DNA from: Bacteroidota bacterium
Lineage (GTDB): Bacteria > Bacteroidota > Rhodothermia > Rhodothermales > Bin80
Direction: 5' to 3'
Length of the DNA: 46,984 nt
Assembly (NCBI GenBank): GCA_026708685.1
Contig: JAPOUL010000085.1
Span: forward strand, 1 to 46,984
Shown here piece after piece: positions 27,566-37,305 of the stretch; position 1 is the stretch's first letter; the number at the start of each line of letters is the position of its first letter. The notes beneath the pieces are model-generated. The model ran no database searches and had not been told where the DNA came from. It saw only the letters and a list, made by a program, of their open reading frames with translations. Both the position numbers and the translations under genes were made by a program.

Positions 27566-28497
27566 ATCAACAGAGTTCAATCTGGCTTCCAGAAGCTGCA
27601 TCTACCATTGCTGGAGATGTGGATGCCCTCTTTTATTTCATCCTCATCACTAGTATCATTCTTTTCGTCGGTGTCATCTCGACGATGGTTTATTTTGCAT
27701 GGCGTTACCGTCGCCGTAGCGACGCTGATCGCCCTGAACCCGTTTACGAAAATAAACTTGTAGAAGCCTCTTGGGTTGTTTTCCCTACCATTCTCGTTGC
27801 TGTGGTCTTCATCTGGGGATTTAAGGTCTTTCTTGAACAGGGAATTCCTCCTCCCAATTCCTATGAGATCAATGTGACGGCCCGAAAATGGAGTTGGACC
27901 TTCACCTACCCCAATGGTGTTGTTTCGGCGGATCTGCATGTTCCTACGAATCAGCCCGTGAAACTTCGAATGACCAGTGAGGATGTTATTCACAGTTTCT
28001 TTGTCCCTGCCTTCAGGGTCAAGGCAGATGTGCTCAATGGTCGTTATTCGTATGTATGGTTTGAGTCACCTAAACAAGACACCTTTATTGTCGCTTGCAC
28101 GGAGTACTGCGGTACTTCTCACTCCGACATGTATTCCCGCGTGATTGTGCAATCTCAGGATGAGTTTGATCAATGGCTTTCCGATAATATGGATGATGGT
28201 ACATTGACTCCTGCCGAGCGTGGTCAGCGACTGTATACCCAACAGGGTTGCTTTGCCTGCCATTCACTTGATGGCTCAGTTGCTGCCGGTCCTACGTTTC
28301 TTGGTCTGGCTGGAAGTGTTCGTAATTTTACCGATGGAACAAGTGCGGAAGCCGATGACAACTACCTTCGCACCTCCATTGTGAATCCAATGTTACAGAT
28401 TGTCGAAGGATATCCTCCTGTGATGCCTGGACAATACGCTGCGACATTGTCCGTTGATGACATTGATGCCCTTGTTGCCTTCATAAAAGAGTACTAA
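27562..28497 (+). CDS. coxB: Cytochrome c oxidase subunit II fused to cytochrome c (caa3 type)
   Basis: 311 residues. Two N-terminal membrane helices, then a cupredoxin domain with the CuA site: VIHSFF (first His) and [12 protein letters not shown] (two Cys, Glu, His, Met; about 179-190). A C-terminal cytochrome c domain follows, with CFACH at ~230 and a Met in PPVMPG. This fusion defines caa3 oxidases. Electrons from ActE or a soluble cytochrome enter the haem c, then CuA, then CoxA. It is translationally coupled to sco. Confidence 0.95.
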   Translation: MNQQSSIWLPEAASTIAGDVDALFYFILITSIILFVGVISTMVYFAWRYRRRSDADRPEPVYENKLVEASWVVFPTILVAVVFIWGFKVFLEQGIPPPNSYEINVTARKWSWTFTYPNGVVSADLHVPTNQPVKLRMTSEDVIHSFFVPAFRVKADVLNGRYSYVWFESPKQDTFIVACTEYCGTSHSDMYSRVIVQSQDEFDQWLSDNMDDGTLTPAERGQRLYTQQGCFACHSLDGSVAAGPTFLGLAGSVRNFTDGTSAEADDNYLRTSIVNPMLQIVEGYPPVMPGQYAATLSVDDIDALVAFIKEY

Positions 28498-28501
28498 AAC
28501 T

Positions 28502-30142
28502 ATGAGTGACACATCCCACAATTACTTAAATGCCAAGAAAGGTCTTTGGTCGTGGCTCACTACAACCGATCATAAGCGCATTGGTATCCTGTATGCAATC
28601 GCATGTGGTGCGTTCTTCCTCCTAGGTGGTATCCTTGCCACTTTTGTACGAACGGAGCTCGGTGCTCCAGGAGAGACCATCCTTGGCCAGGATGAATACA
28701 ATCAGGTGTTCACCTTGCATGGCGTGGTGATGGTCTTTCTCGTCATCATCCCTGCCATCCCTGGGATCCTTGGTAATTTTGTACTCCCTCTCCAGGTTGG
28801 TGCAAACGATGTAGCATTCCCACGTTTAAATCTGGCCAGTTGGTACCTCTTTATGGCAGGTGCACTCATGGCAGTATGTGGCTGGCTCTTTGTGGGAAAG
28901 GTGGATACTGGATGGACCTTCTACACCCCTTACTCCAGTGGTGCATCCAATGCCGTTTTATGGCTTACTTCTGCGGTCTTTGTTGCTGGATTCGCATCTA
29001 TCTTTACGGGGTTGAATTTCATTGTGACGGTACACAAAATGCGTGCACCGGGGATGACCTGGAATCGACTTCCATTGTTTACTTGGGCCATCTACGCGAC
29101 CGCCATTGTACAAGTCTTAGCGACTCCCGTAATCGGTATCACTATGGTTCTCTTATTTTTAGAGAAGCTCTTGCATATCGGCATTTTTGATCCTGCCCTT
29201 GGTGGCGATCCAGTGTTATTTCAACATTTTTTCTGGTTCTACAGCCATCCGGCGGTCTATATTATGATTCTCCCCGCGATGGGGATCATCAGTGACCTGA
29301 TGGGAACCTTCTCCCGCCAGCATGTATCGGGTTATACATTCATTGCCCTGTCTTCGGTTGCCATTGCATTCCTTGGCTTCCTTGTTTGGGGGCATCACAT
29401 GTTCGTCTCTGGGCAGAGTGCACTCTCTTCCATCATTTTCTCTATGCTCACCTTCCTGATTGGAATCCCAACCGGAATTAAGGTCTTCAATTGGGTGGCA
29501 ACGATGTATAAAGGATCTGTGTGGCTGAAGACTCCCATGCTATATGCCCTGATGTTTTTATTCCTCTTTACCATTGGGGGACTGACAGGAATTATGGTTG
29601 GGGTGCTGGCCGTTGATGTTCATTTGCACGACACGTATTTTGTGGTTGCACATTTTCACTATGTGATGATGGGAGGAGCACTGATCGGTCTGATTGGCGG
29701 ACTGCATTACTGGTGGCCAAAGATGACAGGTCGTATGTACAACGAAAAAGCAGGTGTCATTGCGGCAATCTTGGTGTTTATTGGGTTTAATTTGACGTTC
29801 TTCACGCAGTTCTTCCTTGGATCTAAAGGTATGCCCCGCCGCTATCATGATTACTCTGAGTTCTTGGAAACCTTTCCCGAGTTTGCGGCTCTCAACATGA
29901 CTTCTACAATTGGTTCGTACATTCTTGGTGTTGGACTGGTGATGATTCTAATCTATGCATTGTATTCTCTGGTGCGAGGACCGAGGGCGACTGCGAACCC
30001 ATGGGGAGCCTGCACTCTTGAGTGGACGCATACTGAGACTGTTCCTGATGAGCATAATTTTCATGACACTCCCCTAGTTACGCGTGGCCCCTATGACTAT
30101 CATCTTGCCGATGACGTTTTTGGACCTAAAAAGGAATCTTAA
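28502..30142 (+). CDS. coxA: Cytochrome c oxidase subunit I, A2-type
   Basis: 546 residues with 12 or more helices. Haem and copper ligands are present: [10 protein letters not shown] (haem a), [17 protein letters not shown] (CuB His, near 249), WGHHMFVSG (CuB His pair, ~297) and [18 protein letters not shown] (haem a3 and a). In place of the HPEVY glutamate it has YSHPAVY, the Tyr-Ser replacement of A2-subfamily oxidases such as R. marinus caa3. It reduces O2 to water and pumps protons. It follows coxB by 4 bp. Confidence 0.95.
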   Translation: MSDTSHNYLNAKKGLWSWLTTTDHKRIGILYAIACGAFFLLGGILATFVRTELGAPGETILGQDEYNQVFTLHGVVMVFLVIIPAIPGILGNFVLPLQVGANDVAFPRLNLASWYLFMAGALMAVCGWLFVGKVDTGWTFYTPYSSGASNAVLWLTSAVFVAGFASIFTGLNFIVTVHKMRAPGMTWNRLPLFTWAIYATAIVQVLATPVIGITMVLLFLEKLLHIGIFDPALGGDPVLFQHFFWFYSHPAVYIMILPAMGIISDLMGTFSRQHVSGYTFIALSSVAIAFLGFLVWGHHMFVSGQSALSSIIFSMLTFLIGIPTGIKVFNWVATMYKGSVWLKTPMLYALMFLFLFTIGGLTGIMVGVLAVDVHLHDTYFVVAHFHYVMMGGALIGLIGGLHYWWPKMTGRMYNEKAGVIAAILVFIGFNLTFFTQFFLGSKGMPRRYHDYSEFLETFPEFAALNMTSTIGSYILGVGLVMILIYALYSLVRGPRATANPWGACTLEWTHTETVPDEHNFHDTPLVTRGPYDYHLADDVFGPKKES

Positions 30143-30144
30143 CG

Positions 30145-30807
30145 ATGATCAGTGCAGACACAACTCTTAAGCACTATTTCGTCAATCACGAACAGCAGTT
30201 TGATGCGGCGAAATTGGGGATGTGGCTCTTTTTGGTCACGGAGGTACTTCTATTTGCGGGCATGTTTGTTGCTTATGCCGTGTACCGAGCCTGGCACCCA
30301 GAGGTGTTTCTTCAGGCGAGTGAGTTATTGGACTGGCGCCTTGGAGCGTTAAATACCATAGTACTTCTTGCCTCCAGTTTTACGGTGGCTCTATCGATTC
30401 ACTTTGTACAAAAAGGCGAAAACCGAAAAGTCTTGGTATTACTCTTGCTTACTCTTTTATGTGCTGCTATCTTCATGGTTGTGAAGTATTTTGAGTATAC
30501 CGACAAGTTTTCCCATGGAATTGTTCTTGGTGCTGGCTTTGATCCGCACGGGATCATTGATGGGAAGGACTACTCCAAATATAACGTTCCGTATGCTGCC
30601 CAATTTTTTAGTATTTACTTTGTCATGACGGGAATTCATGGAGTCCATGTCCTTGTAGGCATGGGCATTTTTGGATGGCTTGCAACCCGGGTAGCCCGTG
30701 GTCATTTTTCTCCTCAGTGGTACACTCCTGTTGAGTTGACTGGTCTGTACTGGCACTTGGTAGACATCATCTGGATCTTCCTTTTCCCGTTGCTTTATCT
30801 GATTTAG
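30145..30807 (+). CDS. coxC: Cytochrome c oxidase subunit III
   Basis: 220 residues, about five to seven helices. Family pieces: KLGMWLFLVTEVLLFAGMFV, LNTIVLLASSFTVALSIH, GIHGVHVLVGMGIFGWL and the C-terminal WHLVDIIWIFLFPLLYL. A loop (GAGFDPHGIIDGKDYSKYNV) between helices is longer than in mitochondrial subunit III. It stabilises CoxA. Spacing to coxA is 2 bp. Confidence 0.93.
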   Translation: MISADTTLKHYFVNHEQQFDAAKLGMWLFLVTEVLLFAGMFVAYAVYRAWHPEVFLQASELLDWRLGALNTIVLLASSFTVALSIHFVQKGENRKVLVLLLLTLLCAAIFMVVKYFEYTDKFSHGIVLGAGFDPHGIIDGKDYSKYNVPYAAQFFSIYFVMTGIHGVHVLVGMGIFGWLATRVARGHFSPQWYTPVELTGLYWHLVDIIWIFLFPLLYLI

Positions 30808-30819
30808 AACGTATCATCC

Positions 30820-31170
30820 ATGGCCCATAGCCATCATATCATCCCGATTCGCATTCTGACTGTGGTCTTTGTTGTACTTCTGGCATTGACCGTCATTACC
30901 GTGATTACTGCCAGAATTGATCTGGGGGTGCTTAATGTCCCTCTTGCCTTGACGATTGCAACCTCCAAGGCTATCTTGGTCGCCTTAATCTTCATGGCCT
31001 TGAAATATGATAACAAGGTGAATCTTTTGGCCGTTGCTCTTGGTGTCATCTTTGTGGTTGTATTTCTGGCATTGACCTTTGCTGATACAGAGTTTCGTGG
31101 TAGTATGGGGATTACCGAGCCCGCCATCGTAGAACCGGTACCTGAATCGTCTGGTTATGACTCTCCATAG
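30820..31170 (+). CDS. coxD: Cytochrome c oxidase subunit IV, bacterial type
   Basis: 116 residues with three membrane helices. The second contains ATSKAILVALIFMALKYD, matching the bacterial COX4 (CyoD-like) signature of Lys between helices. It is the last gene of the oxidase operon and starts 12 bp after coxC. The C-terminus (EPVPESSGYDSP) is a short acidic tail. Confidence 0.9.
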   Translation: MAHSHHIIPIRILTVVFVVLLALTVITVITARIDLGVLNVPLALTIATSKAILVALIFMALKYDNKVNLLAVALGVIFVVVFLALTFADTEFRGSMGITEPAIVEPVPESSGYDSP

Positions 31171-31410
31171 CATATGATGGCAACTCTGTCCATGCATCTT
31201 TATCGCGGATCATCTACCCAAGATGGCTTTTATCGTTAACCCTGATTTTGATGAGCCCTTGCTTTGGAAAGAGTTGAGTTCATGTTTGGTAACTTCATCT
31301 TGGACTTCATGACAGCGGACTTGAATAAGATTCCTAATACCAGTCTTGTTTGAAATGCTCAACTTATTCATCTTCCAAGCGGTTTTTTTCTGACTTCCCC
31401 TTTTTTTTCA

Positions 31411-32571
31411 ATGAGAATATTATCCATTATCCTTGCGACTGTTTTGCTGATCCAGCTCAGTTCCTGTGATACCAACTCTGAGGATCCGCCACCTGCAGAT
31501 ACGGTCATTGGGCTTGCCATACCACTCACAGGTTCTTTAGCCCGTGTAGGACAGGATATGCGTCTAGCTGCGGAGATGGCCACCGCACTTACCAATGAAG
31601 ACTCAACCTTGGATGCCACCATCCGACTTTCCATTGAAGATACCCGAAGTACCGCTGATGGAACAAAGGAAGCCTTTGAAAAGCTCATTGCAGATGGAAC
31701 CCAATATATCGTTGGACCTTATTCTTCGGCGAATACCGAAGAAATCATTCCGATCATTGATGAGGCAGGGGTTGTCACGATAGCTCCAGCCTCGGCTGCG
31801 GACGGATTGTCGGAGGAATCTCAGTGGCTTTTCCGCTCTTCCCTCACCGTTGATTACCTGATTCCAGCTGCAGTGAAAGAAACCCATGATGCTCTTGGTT
31901 ACGATTACATTGCTTCGTTGACCAACCAAGCCGATCGATTCTCAGTTAGTGCATTTGACAAACTTGTAGAGGAGATTGGAGAGATTGGAAGGATCCGTTT
32001 AGATTTGAAAGAGACGTTTGCACGTTTCCCTGATCAAGCGATTCCACAGATGGATTCTCAAATACGTTCCCTCTTGAATCCACCTCAGCCACTGGATGCC
32101 ATTTTCTTTTTTGGACTTGCCCCAGACCGCTTGAATTTTATCCTACGCTCCCATCTTCTCGGCTTAAAGAATGTGCCGATTATCATGCCTGCACTCAGCA
32201 CATCTGATATCCGTATTGCTCGTGAAACTGTACCTGATGCCACCGAAGGAATTTATGTAGCCCAAGTTTGGGTTGATGGAAGTTCCCACCCGACTAGTAA
32301 AGCATTTGTAGAGGCGTTCCAGAAGAGATACAGCGCACTCCCGAACGATTTTCATGCACGTGCATATGCAGCCATCAATTTACTGTTTAAGGCACTTGAG
32401 GAAACAGAAGCTGCGTCTCCAACCAGCGATGCGGTCCGTGTTGAGTTATCTGAAATGCGTAATGTGGATACCATCTATGGCCCCTTTTCATTTGATGAAA
32501 ACGGAGATGCTATCTACTCTCCACGGGTTGGAGTCGTCCGTGGTAATACGATTGAACTCTTGAATGACTAG
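31411..32571 (+). CDS. Orphan Leu/Ile/Val-type periplasmic binding lipoprotein
   Basis: 386 residues with a lipoprotein signal (LATVLLIQLSSC, C20) and a two-lobe type I periplasmic-binding fold (Peripla_BP_6): VIGLAIPLTGSLARVGQDM, LSIEDTRSTADGTKEAFEKL, YIVGPYSSANTEEI and IAPASAADGLS; the second lobe starts near IFFFGLAP. The family binds branched-chain amino acids, amides or similar. No permease or ATPase gene is next to it, so it may serve a distant transporter or act as a sensor. It has its own upstream gap of 240 bp and converges on the LRR gene with 3 bp between stops. Confidence 0.85.
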   Translation: MRILSIILATVLLIQLSSCDTNSEDPPPADTVIGLAIPLTGSLARVGQDMRLAAEMATALTNEDSTLDATIRLSIEDTRSTADGTKEAFEKLIADGTQYIVGPYSSANTEEIIPIIDEAGVVTIAPASAADGLSEESQWLFRSSLTVDYLIPAAVKETHDALGYDYIASLTNQADRFSVSAFDKLVEEIGEIGRIRLDLKETFARFPDQAIPQMDSQIRSLLNPPQPLDAIFFFGLAPDRLNFILRSHLLGLKNVPIIMPALSTSDIRIARETVPDATEGIYVAQVWVDGSSHPTSKAFVEAFQKRYSALPNDFHARAYAAINLLFKALEETEAASPTSDAVRVELSEMRNVDTIYGPFSFDENGDAIYSPRVGVVRGNTIELLND

Positions 32572-32574
32572 ATC

Positions 32575-34119
32575 TCAAATCCGCAATTGATTTCCCTCAC
32601 TCAATTTGAGAGTGGGTTCTACTAAATCCGAATGATCTGACCTTGGCGACGAACCTGCCCTTTGCCCTTGTGGAGAGGAGGCTGTCAAACGGTAAAGATA
32701 CATTCCAGATGGGAGATTCGTGGCGTTCAGTTCAATTTCTTGATTCCATCCGGCGGGAAGCTCTACGGGGGATATAGAGTAAACCTGTCGTCCTGTTACA
32801 TCAAGAACATCAATCGTCACTCTTGCTGACCAAGGAAGATTGAACCGTAGATGCGTTGAATTTTGGAATGGATTGAGATAGTTGGAATGAACGAAAAACT
32901 CTACAGGAAAATCATCACTCTCTTCAACGGCATCGGAAGCAGCTATCTCCATGGAAAATGTATGAGTAATCTGGGTGCTATCCGTATCCATAGCAGTGTA
33001 CTTGTAATCCATAGCAGGAGTTACCTCAGATGGTGTACCACTCATGGTTCTAGTTGAAGCGTCAAAACTCAACCCCTTGGGTAATTCGGGAGAAATAGAA
33101 TATGTAATGGGTGGCATCGCCATGATCGCTTCAGGTAAGACCCAGGGAGTGATGGCCTGCCCATTCGGATAGGATAGATCAGAAATCATTGATGCAAAAG
33201 GGAAAATTCGACAGGTAAGTCCACCTCTGTAGAGAACCGTTGACAACCATGCTTGAAATTCATCATCATTCGGGGCACATAAATGGCTACGATTGAATTG
33301 CCAGAAAAAAGTGGCCAACGATTCTAGTTGCATGAAACTTCGGGGGAATACTCCCGAAAGATTATTCTCGGAAAGTGTCAGGGTTGACATGGAAGTTAAA
33401 TTCCCCAGTTCAGATGGTATGCCCCCAGATAGTTCGTTACTCCAGAAATAGAGAGAAGCAATATTCTTTAACAGTCCAAGTTCGGCAGGAATTTCTCCAC
33501 TCAATTGATTGGCGAGTAAATTCAATTCATAGAGATTTGATAGATTGCCTAACTGAGGTGGAATTGAACCAGTAAGAAAATTGTGACTTAGGTCTATCAT
33601 CACGATATTGGATAGATTGCCGAACTCGGGGGGAATCCGGCCTGACAGTTCATTTCTTGAGAATCTCAAACCTGTTAGGTGAGTCAAGTTCCCCAATTCG
33701 GATGGCATCTCACCAGAATGGGAATTGAACATTAAATAGAGTAGATTTAAGTTCACCAAATTGCCAATTTCAGATGGAATCTCTCCAGTGAGGTTATTCG
33801 TGCCAAGATGCAGAATTTCTAAGTCTTCTAAATCTCCGAGCTCGGGTGGGATCGTTCCTACGAGATTATTTCGATTCAGAATCATTCTAACCAGCTTACC
33901 GTCGTCAACTGTGAGCCCGTACCAATCCCCAAACTGCTCCATCGTTGTTGGCACTTCCTTGACATTCCAGCCAGAATTATCACTCCATTGATCTCCATTG
34001 GTGGATTCATAGAAGGCAACAAGAGCCCTGTGTAAAGACTCAACTTCATTGCTCTGTGCAAACGAAACATTGATGGTAAGTAGCAAACAAAGCACATTAA
34101 AGAACCAGTTTCTTGTCAT
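32575..34119 (-). CDS. Secreted leucine-rich-repeat protein with T9SS-like sorting domain
   Basis: 514 residues. Signal peptide (FFNVLCLLLTINVSFAQ), a cap (FYESTNGDQWSDNSGWN), and about eight plant-type LRRs of 24 residues (for example LSGEIPAELGLLKNIASLYFW), residues ~75-290. An Ig-like putative domain (GLSFDASTRTMSGTPSE) follows, then a C-terminal sorting domain (HSNYLNPFQNSTHLRFNLP, VLDVTGRQVYSI, LPSGMYLYRL). The family uses type IX secretion. Odd: about 40 polar residues follow YRLTAS, where sorting domains usually end within ~15. Likely surface binding or adhesion. Confidence 0.85.
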   Translation of the reverse strand: MTRNWFFNVLCLLLTINVSFAQSNEVESLHRALVAFYESTNGDQWSDNSGWNVKEVPTTMEQFGDWYGLTVDDGKLVRMILNRNNLVGTIPPELGDLEDLEILHLGTNNLTGEIPSEIGNLVNLNLLYLMFNSHSGEMPSELGNLTHLTGLRFSRNELSGRIPPEFGNLSNIVMIDLSHNFLTGSIPPQLGNLSNLYELNLLANQLSGEIPAELGLLKNIASLYFWSNELSGGIPSELGNLTSMSTLTLSENNLSGVFPRSFMQLESLATFFWQFNRSHLCAPNDDEFQAWLSTVLYRGGLTCRIFPFASMISDLSYPNGQAITPWVLPEAIMAMPPITYSISPELPKGLSFDASTRTMSGTPSEVTPAMDYKYTAMDTDSTQITHTFSMEIAASDAVEESDDFPVEFFVHSNYLNPFQNSTHLRFNLPWSARVTIDVLDVTGRQVYSISPVELPAGWNQEIELNATNLPSGMYLYRLTASSPQGQRAGSSPRSDHSDLVEPTLKLSEGNQLRI

Positions 34120-34706
34120 TGATCCATATGTTTATGATGATGAGTGAAAATTGTGAGGTCGTGTAAAAATCATTTTATCTATCCTTCACTTTTGAAGATA
34201 GGCACTTCACATTAAGGATTTCCAATCAGGAAGGAAACGTTCAAAGGAATCACGAATTGGGAAATCCTCTGAATCGTTTAAAAACGTATTGAATCGTTTT
34301 AGTGGCACTCGTTTGATCAAAAGTACCCGACTCAATGATAATAATTGACTCTCTGCACGGCCCATGATGATCGTTTTGGAAATCACTTCTCAAATGAATG
34401 ACTGACAAAAAGCGCACCATAGATTGTTCAACACATTTACCTTCAACCTAATGACCTACATCTTCACACTGTCTCATAGTCCTACCTATATTACCTTCCA
34501 GCATAGATCAATCATAAAGTTGAACCCAATGTTTCAAATCTCGCTGAGACAGACGTTCCCAATGAACCAACCCACTATAACGAAAACACGCTCGCCGCAA
34601 TCAGTGCGGCGAGCGTGAGTCATTCACATAGAATCATAAGTCAGAGAAAGTTTCTATAAATGAACCATGATTCGTAGAGGAATGATGACCATCCCCATTA
34701 GTGACC
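34120..34706. other. Intergenic region with terminator
   Basis: 587 bp. It contains the terminator described separately and the upstream region of the LRR gene. The short frame 34424-34618 has biased, low-complexity composition and is not a gene. Confidence 0.6.
34587..34617 (-). terminator. Rho-independent terminator of the TonB receptor gene
   Basis: Perfect 13-bp GC-rich stem (CGCTCGCCGCA and its complement at the core) with a 5-nt loop. On the minus strand the stem is soon followed by TTTT, and it lies about 90 bp after the receptor stop at 34707. It is the clearest terminator in the window. Confidence 0.8.
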
Positions 34707-37187
34707 CTAGAAATGAAACGTATACGTTAACCGAATGTCACGTCCCGGTAAAGGCACCGTGTCTTTCAATAATGAAGTGTGTGACCGTGCAAGAATATTG
34801 GTGAGATTGAAGCCTTGCAAAGCAAGCGTATGGACGGTAGAATTTACGATCAATCGATACCGTATTTTGGCATCTAACATCGTATATCCTTCGGTTTCTT
34901 CTTCAACGAAAAATACCTGATCCTGTTTGGCAACATGTCTCACGGAGAATTGTGCCAGAACATTAGACCAAAAATACTGTAGGGAAGCCTTGACTCTCAA
35001 GGGAGGCATTCGAGGTAGATTCCCATCCACAGAAGTCAGTTGTCCTTGAATATAATCTCCAGAAAGCCCCAAGGAGAGATTTGTCTTCCCGCGGTCAATC
35101 AAGCGAATGTCTGAATCAAATTCTACTCCTAATATCCTTGCATCGGACTGAGCGGTCCGTAAGACTGGGAGCTCCCCATCCATATCCCCAGTTCGTCCAA
35201 AATAGATGAAATTCGTTGATTGATTGATATACCCACTCAACGTCAACTGAACTGGATCAGTATGGATATGGCCAGAGACGGTAGAGTTGATGGTGATTTC
35301 TGGCTCTAGGTCTTCATTGCCAATTTCGATGGAGCGAATTGCGGTATGAAGCCCATCAGAATAGAGTTCTGCTGCACTAGGAGTTTTCGCGGCACGTGCA
35401 AGACTCATAGAAACAGAAAAATTCTTGCTGACTTCATAATTGAGGCCTGCTCCCACACTCAGCAGGAAAAAGGATCTATCCTTTTTGCCTTCAGGATCAT
35501 ACGATTGGAAGTGCATCCGACCACTGAACTCAAGCCTTAAAGACCCCATATCCAGTTGCTCCATGGCAAAAATTCCAAAATCAGAACTAACCGTCTGTGG
35601 CTGACTGGCATGACTGCCGGATACATCTAAATCGCGTCTTTTGAGCTGCACCCCAGCAACCCCCGCGGTTGTACCGAAGAGAGAGTGATCCAATTCTAGC
35701 CGACCTTCAAATTGAAGATTATCATAAACAGCTCCTACCCCATCTTCACCTTCTTCAGCATGCTCAATCTCAGTGTGATTGTAATCTACAAATCCTAACC
35801 TGAACCGAAGAGTCTTGATAGCTTCGTCACCGAAACGATAGGCACCTTCAAGATCATATGCAACGGACTGAAGGTCGAGTGAGACTTCACCAATCCCATC
35901 TTCGTGACCATGCTCCTCGTGGTCATCATGATCTTCATCCTCATGGTCATCATGATCTTCATCTTCGTGGTCATCATGATCTTCATCTTCGTGGTCATCA
36001 TGCCCATGATCATCATGACCATGTGCATGTCCAGGTATACCATAATCTTTGTTATTCATGCTTACAGAGACTCCAATATAACCGCGACGGCCAAGCCAAG
36101 ACATTCCAAATGAGCCTCGCGAAACCGAAGTTCTAGAGTTATCAATGTGATTGATCATGGAAATTTCTTCGGTTTCATGGTCATGTTCGTCATGCTCTTC
36201 ATGATGTTCTTCCTCTTCATCATGTTCATGCTCATCATGATCATGTTCCTCTTCCTCATGGTGCTCTTCGTCATGGTCGTCATGTCCGCCAAGAATCCCT
36301 TCTGGATTAAACATAGGAGTGGACACATCGCCCGTCTCACGCAATAAACCCCGTGCACGCCAAACGACATTTCCAAAGCTACCAGTAATACTTCCGCCCC
36401 CACTCCTCTCATCGGCTCCTAATCCACCTCTTCCCATGACGATTCCCTCAATCCGGTTGACTGGCCGCTGGGTAGGAATCCGTCCATCCATCACATTAAT
36501 AACTCCTCCTGTAATATCACTTCCGTAAAGCAATGTCGCAGGTCCACGAATGATTTCAATTCGCTCTGCATCAAATGCTTCTACCCCCACGGCATGATCT
36601 TCACTCTGATCACTCACATCGCCAATATCCAGTCCATGCTGTAGAATTTTCACTCGACTACCGCCAACCCCACCGATGATGGGGCGGCTGGCTCCTGGTC
36701 CATAATAGGTAGAGTTGATCCCTGGCTGAAGCATGAGCGATTCTCCCAGATTTGATCCAGCTGACTCACGTAATTCTGCCCCGAGCATCACATCAACGGG
36801 GTTCACCAACTCTAAACGAGTCAATGCAGTAGGTCCCGCAGAAACAACCAACTCTTCAAGTCGGATATGCATCTGGACCTCAACATCTACGATCACTGTC
36901 TCATCTGCTATGACTGTGACATTCTGAGATTTTTGTCCCCAGGTTGGACTATCGACCCGCAAGAGTACAGATCCAACAGGCACATCTTCAAATAGAAAGT
37001 ATCCTTGCTCATCAACAGCTTGAGAGAAACGGATTCCGACTATAGACACCTTAGCATCAGTGACAACTGATTCACTGTCCGTTAAATAAACAGTTCCCGC
37101 AATACGACCCACATCTTGGGCGAATGCCGAGGGAAATCCGGCAATCATGGTTAATGTTGCAAACAACAATAGATGTAACGTTTTCAT
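34707..37187 (-). CDS. TonB-dependent receptor with histidine-rich loops, probable metal uptake
   Basis: 826 residues from ATG 37187. Signal peptide (LLLFATLTMIAGFPSAFAQ), carboxypeptidase-regulatory-like domain (~28-110, GTVYLTDSESVVTDAKVSI), plug (~115-245, with SRVKILQHGLDIGDVS and IEIIRGPATLLYGSDITGGV) and a 22-strand-type barrel ending DIRLTYTFHF. Two extracellular-loop segments (~302-344 and ~388-430) are almost pure His/Asp/Glu, such as HDDHDEEHHEEEEHDHDEH. Such loops are seen in zinc and other metal receptors (ZnuD-like). Function as zinc, nickel or cobalt importer is inference. A terminator follows, and the IS1595-like element lies 118 bp upstream, so its promoter may be affected. 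Confidence 0.88.
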   Translation of the reverse strand: MKTLHLLLFATLTMIAGFPSAFAQDVGRIAGTVYLTDSESVVTDAKVSIVGIRFSQAVDEQGYFLFEDVPVGSVLLRVDSPTWGQKSQNVTVIADETVIVDVEVQMHIRLEELVVSAGPTALTRLELVNPVDVMLGAELRESAGSNLGESLMLQPGINSTYYGPGASRPIIGGVGGSRVKILQHGLDIGDVSDQSEDHAVGVEAFDAERIEIIRGPATLLYGSDITGGVINVMDGRIPTQRPVNRIEGIVMGRGGLGADERSGGGSITGSFGNVVWRARGLLRETGDVSTPMFNPEGILGGHDDHDEEHHEEEEHDHDEHEHDEEEEHHEEHDEHDHETEEISMINHIDNSRTSVSRGSFGMSWLGRRGYIGVSVSMNNKDYGIPGHAHGHDDHGHDDHEDEDHDDHEDEDHDDHEDEDHDDHEEHGHEDGIGEVSLDLQSVAYDLEGAYRFGDEAIKTLRFRLGFVDYNHTEIEHAEEGEDGVGAVYDNLQFEGRLELDHSLFGTTAGVAGVQLKRRDLDVSGSHASQPQTVSSDFGIFAMEQLDMGSLRLEFSGRMHFQSYDPEGKKDRSFFLLSVGAGLNYEVSKNFSVSMSLARAAKTPSAAELYSDGLHTAIRSIEIGNEDLEPEITINSTVSGHIHTDPVQLTLSGYINQSTNFIYFGRTGDMDGELPVLRTAQSDARILGVEFDSDIRLIDRGKTNLSLGLSGDYIQGQLTSVDGNLPRMPPLRVKASLQYFWSNVLAQFSVRHVAKQDQVFFVEEETEGYTMLDAKIRYRLIVNSTVHTLALQGFNLTNILARSHTSLLKDTVPLPGRDIRLTYTFHF
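35923..35994. repeat. Three 24-bp tandem repeats encoding the HEDEDHDD unit
   Basis: Units 35923-35946, 35947-35970 and 35971-35994; the last two are identical and the first differs at two positions. Each encodes eight residues (H/D/E), so copy-number change keeps the frame and changes the length of the second metal-binding loop of the TonB receptor. Confidence 0.85.
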
Positions 37188-37305
37188 CAAGTTTTAAGTA
37201 AGTTTATGAAAAATGAAGAGTGGCTTGTAAAAAACCGTGTGTGAACAGTAAATCACCCATATGCTCGGATAGATTCCCTGACACAGATCAATGATGTCTC
37301 TAACA

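Noticed and set aside
34424..34618. 64-codon frame rich in Thr, Phe and Pro
   Set aside because: Composition is low-complexity and it runs into the terminator hairpin; no sign of coding selection.
36147..36347. Methionine/phenylalanine-rich frame opposite the TonB receptor
   Set aside because: It is the antisense shadow of the His/Asp/Glu-rich codons (CAT/GAT/GAA read backwards).
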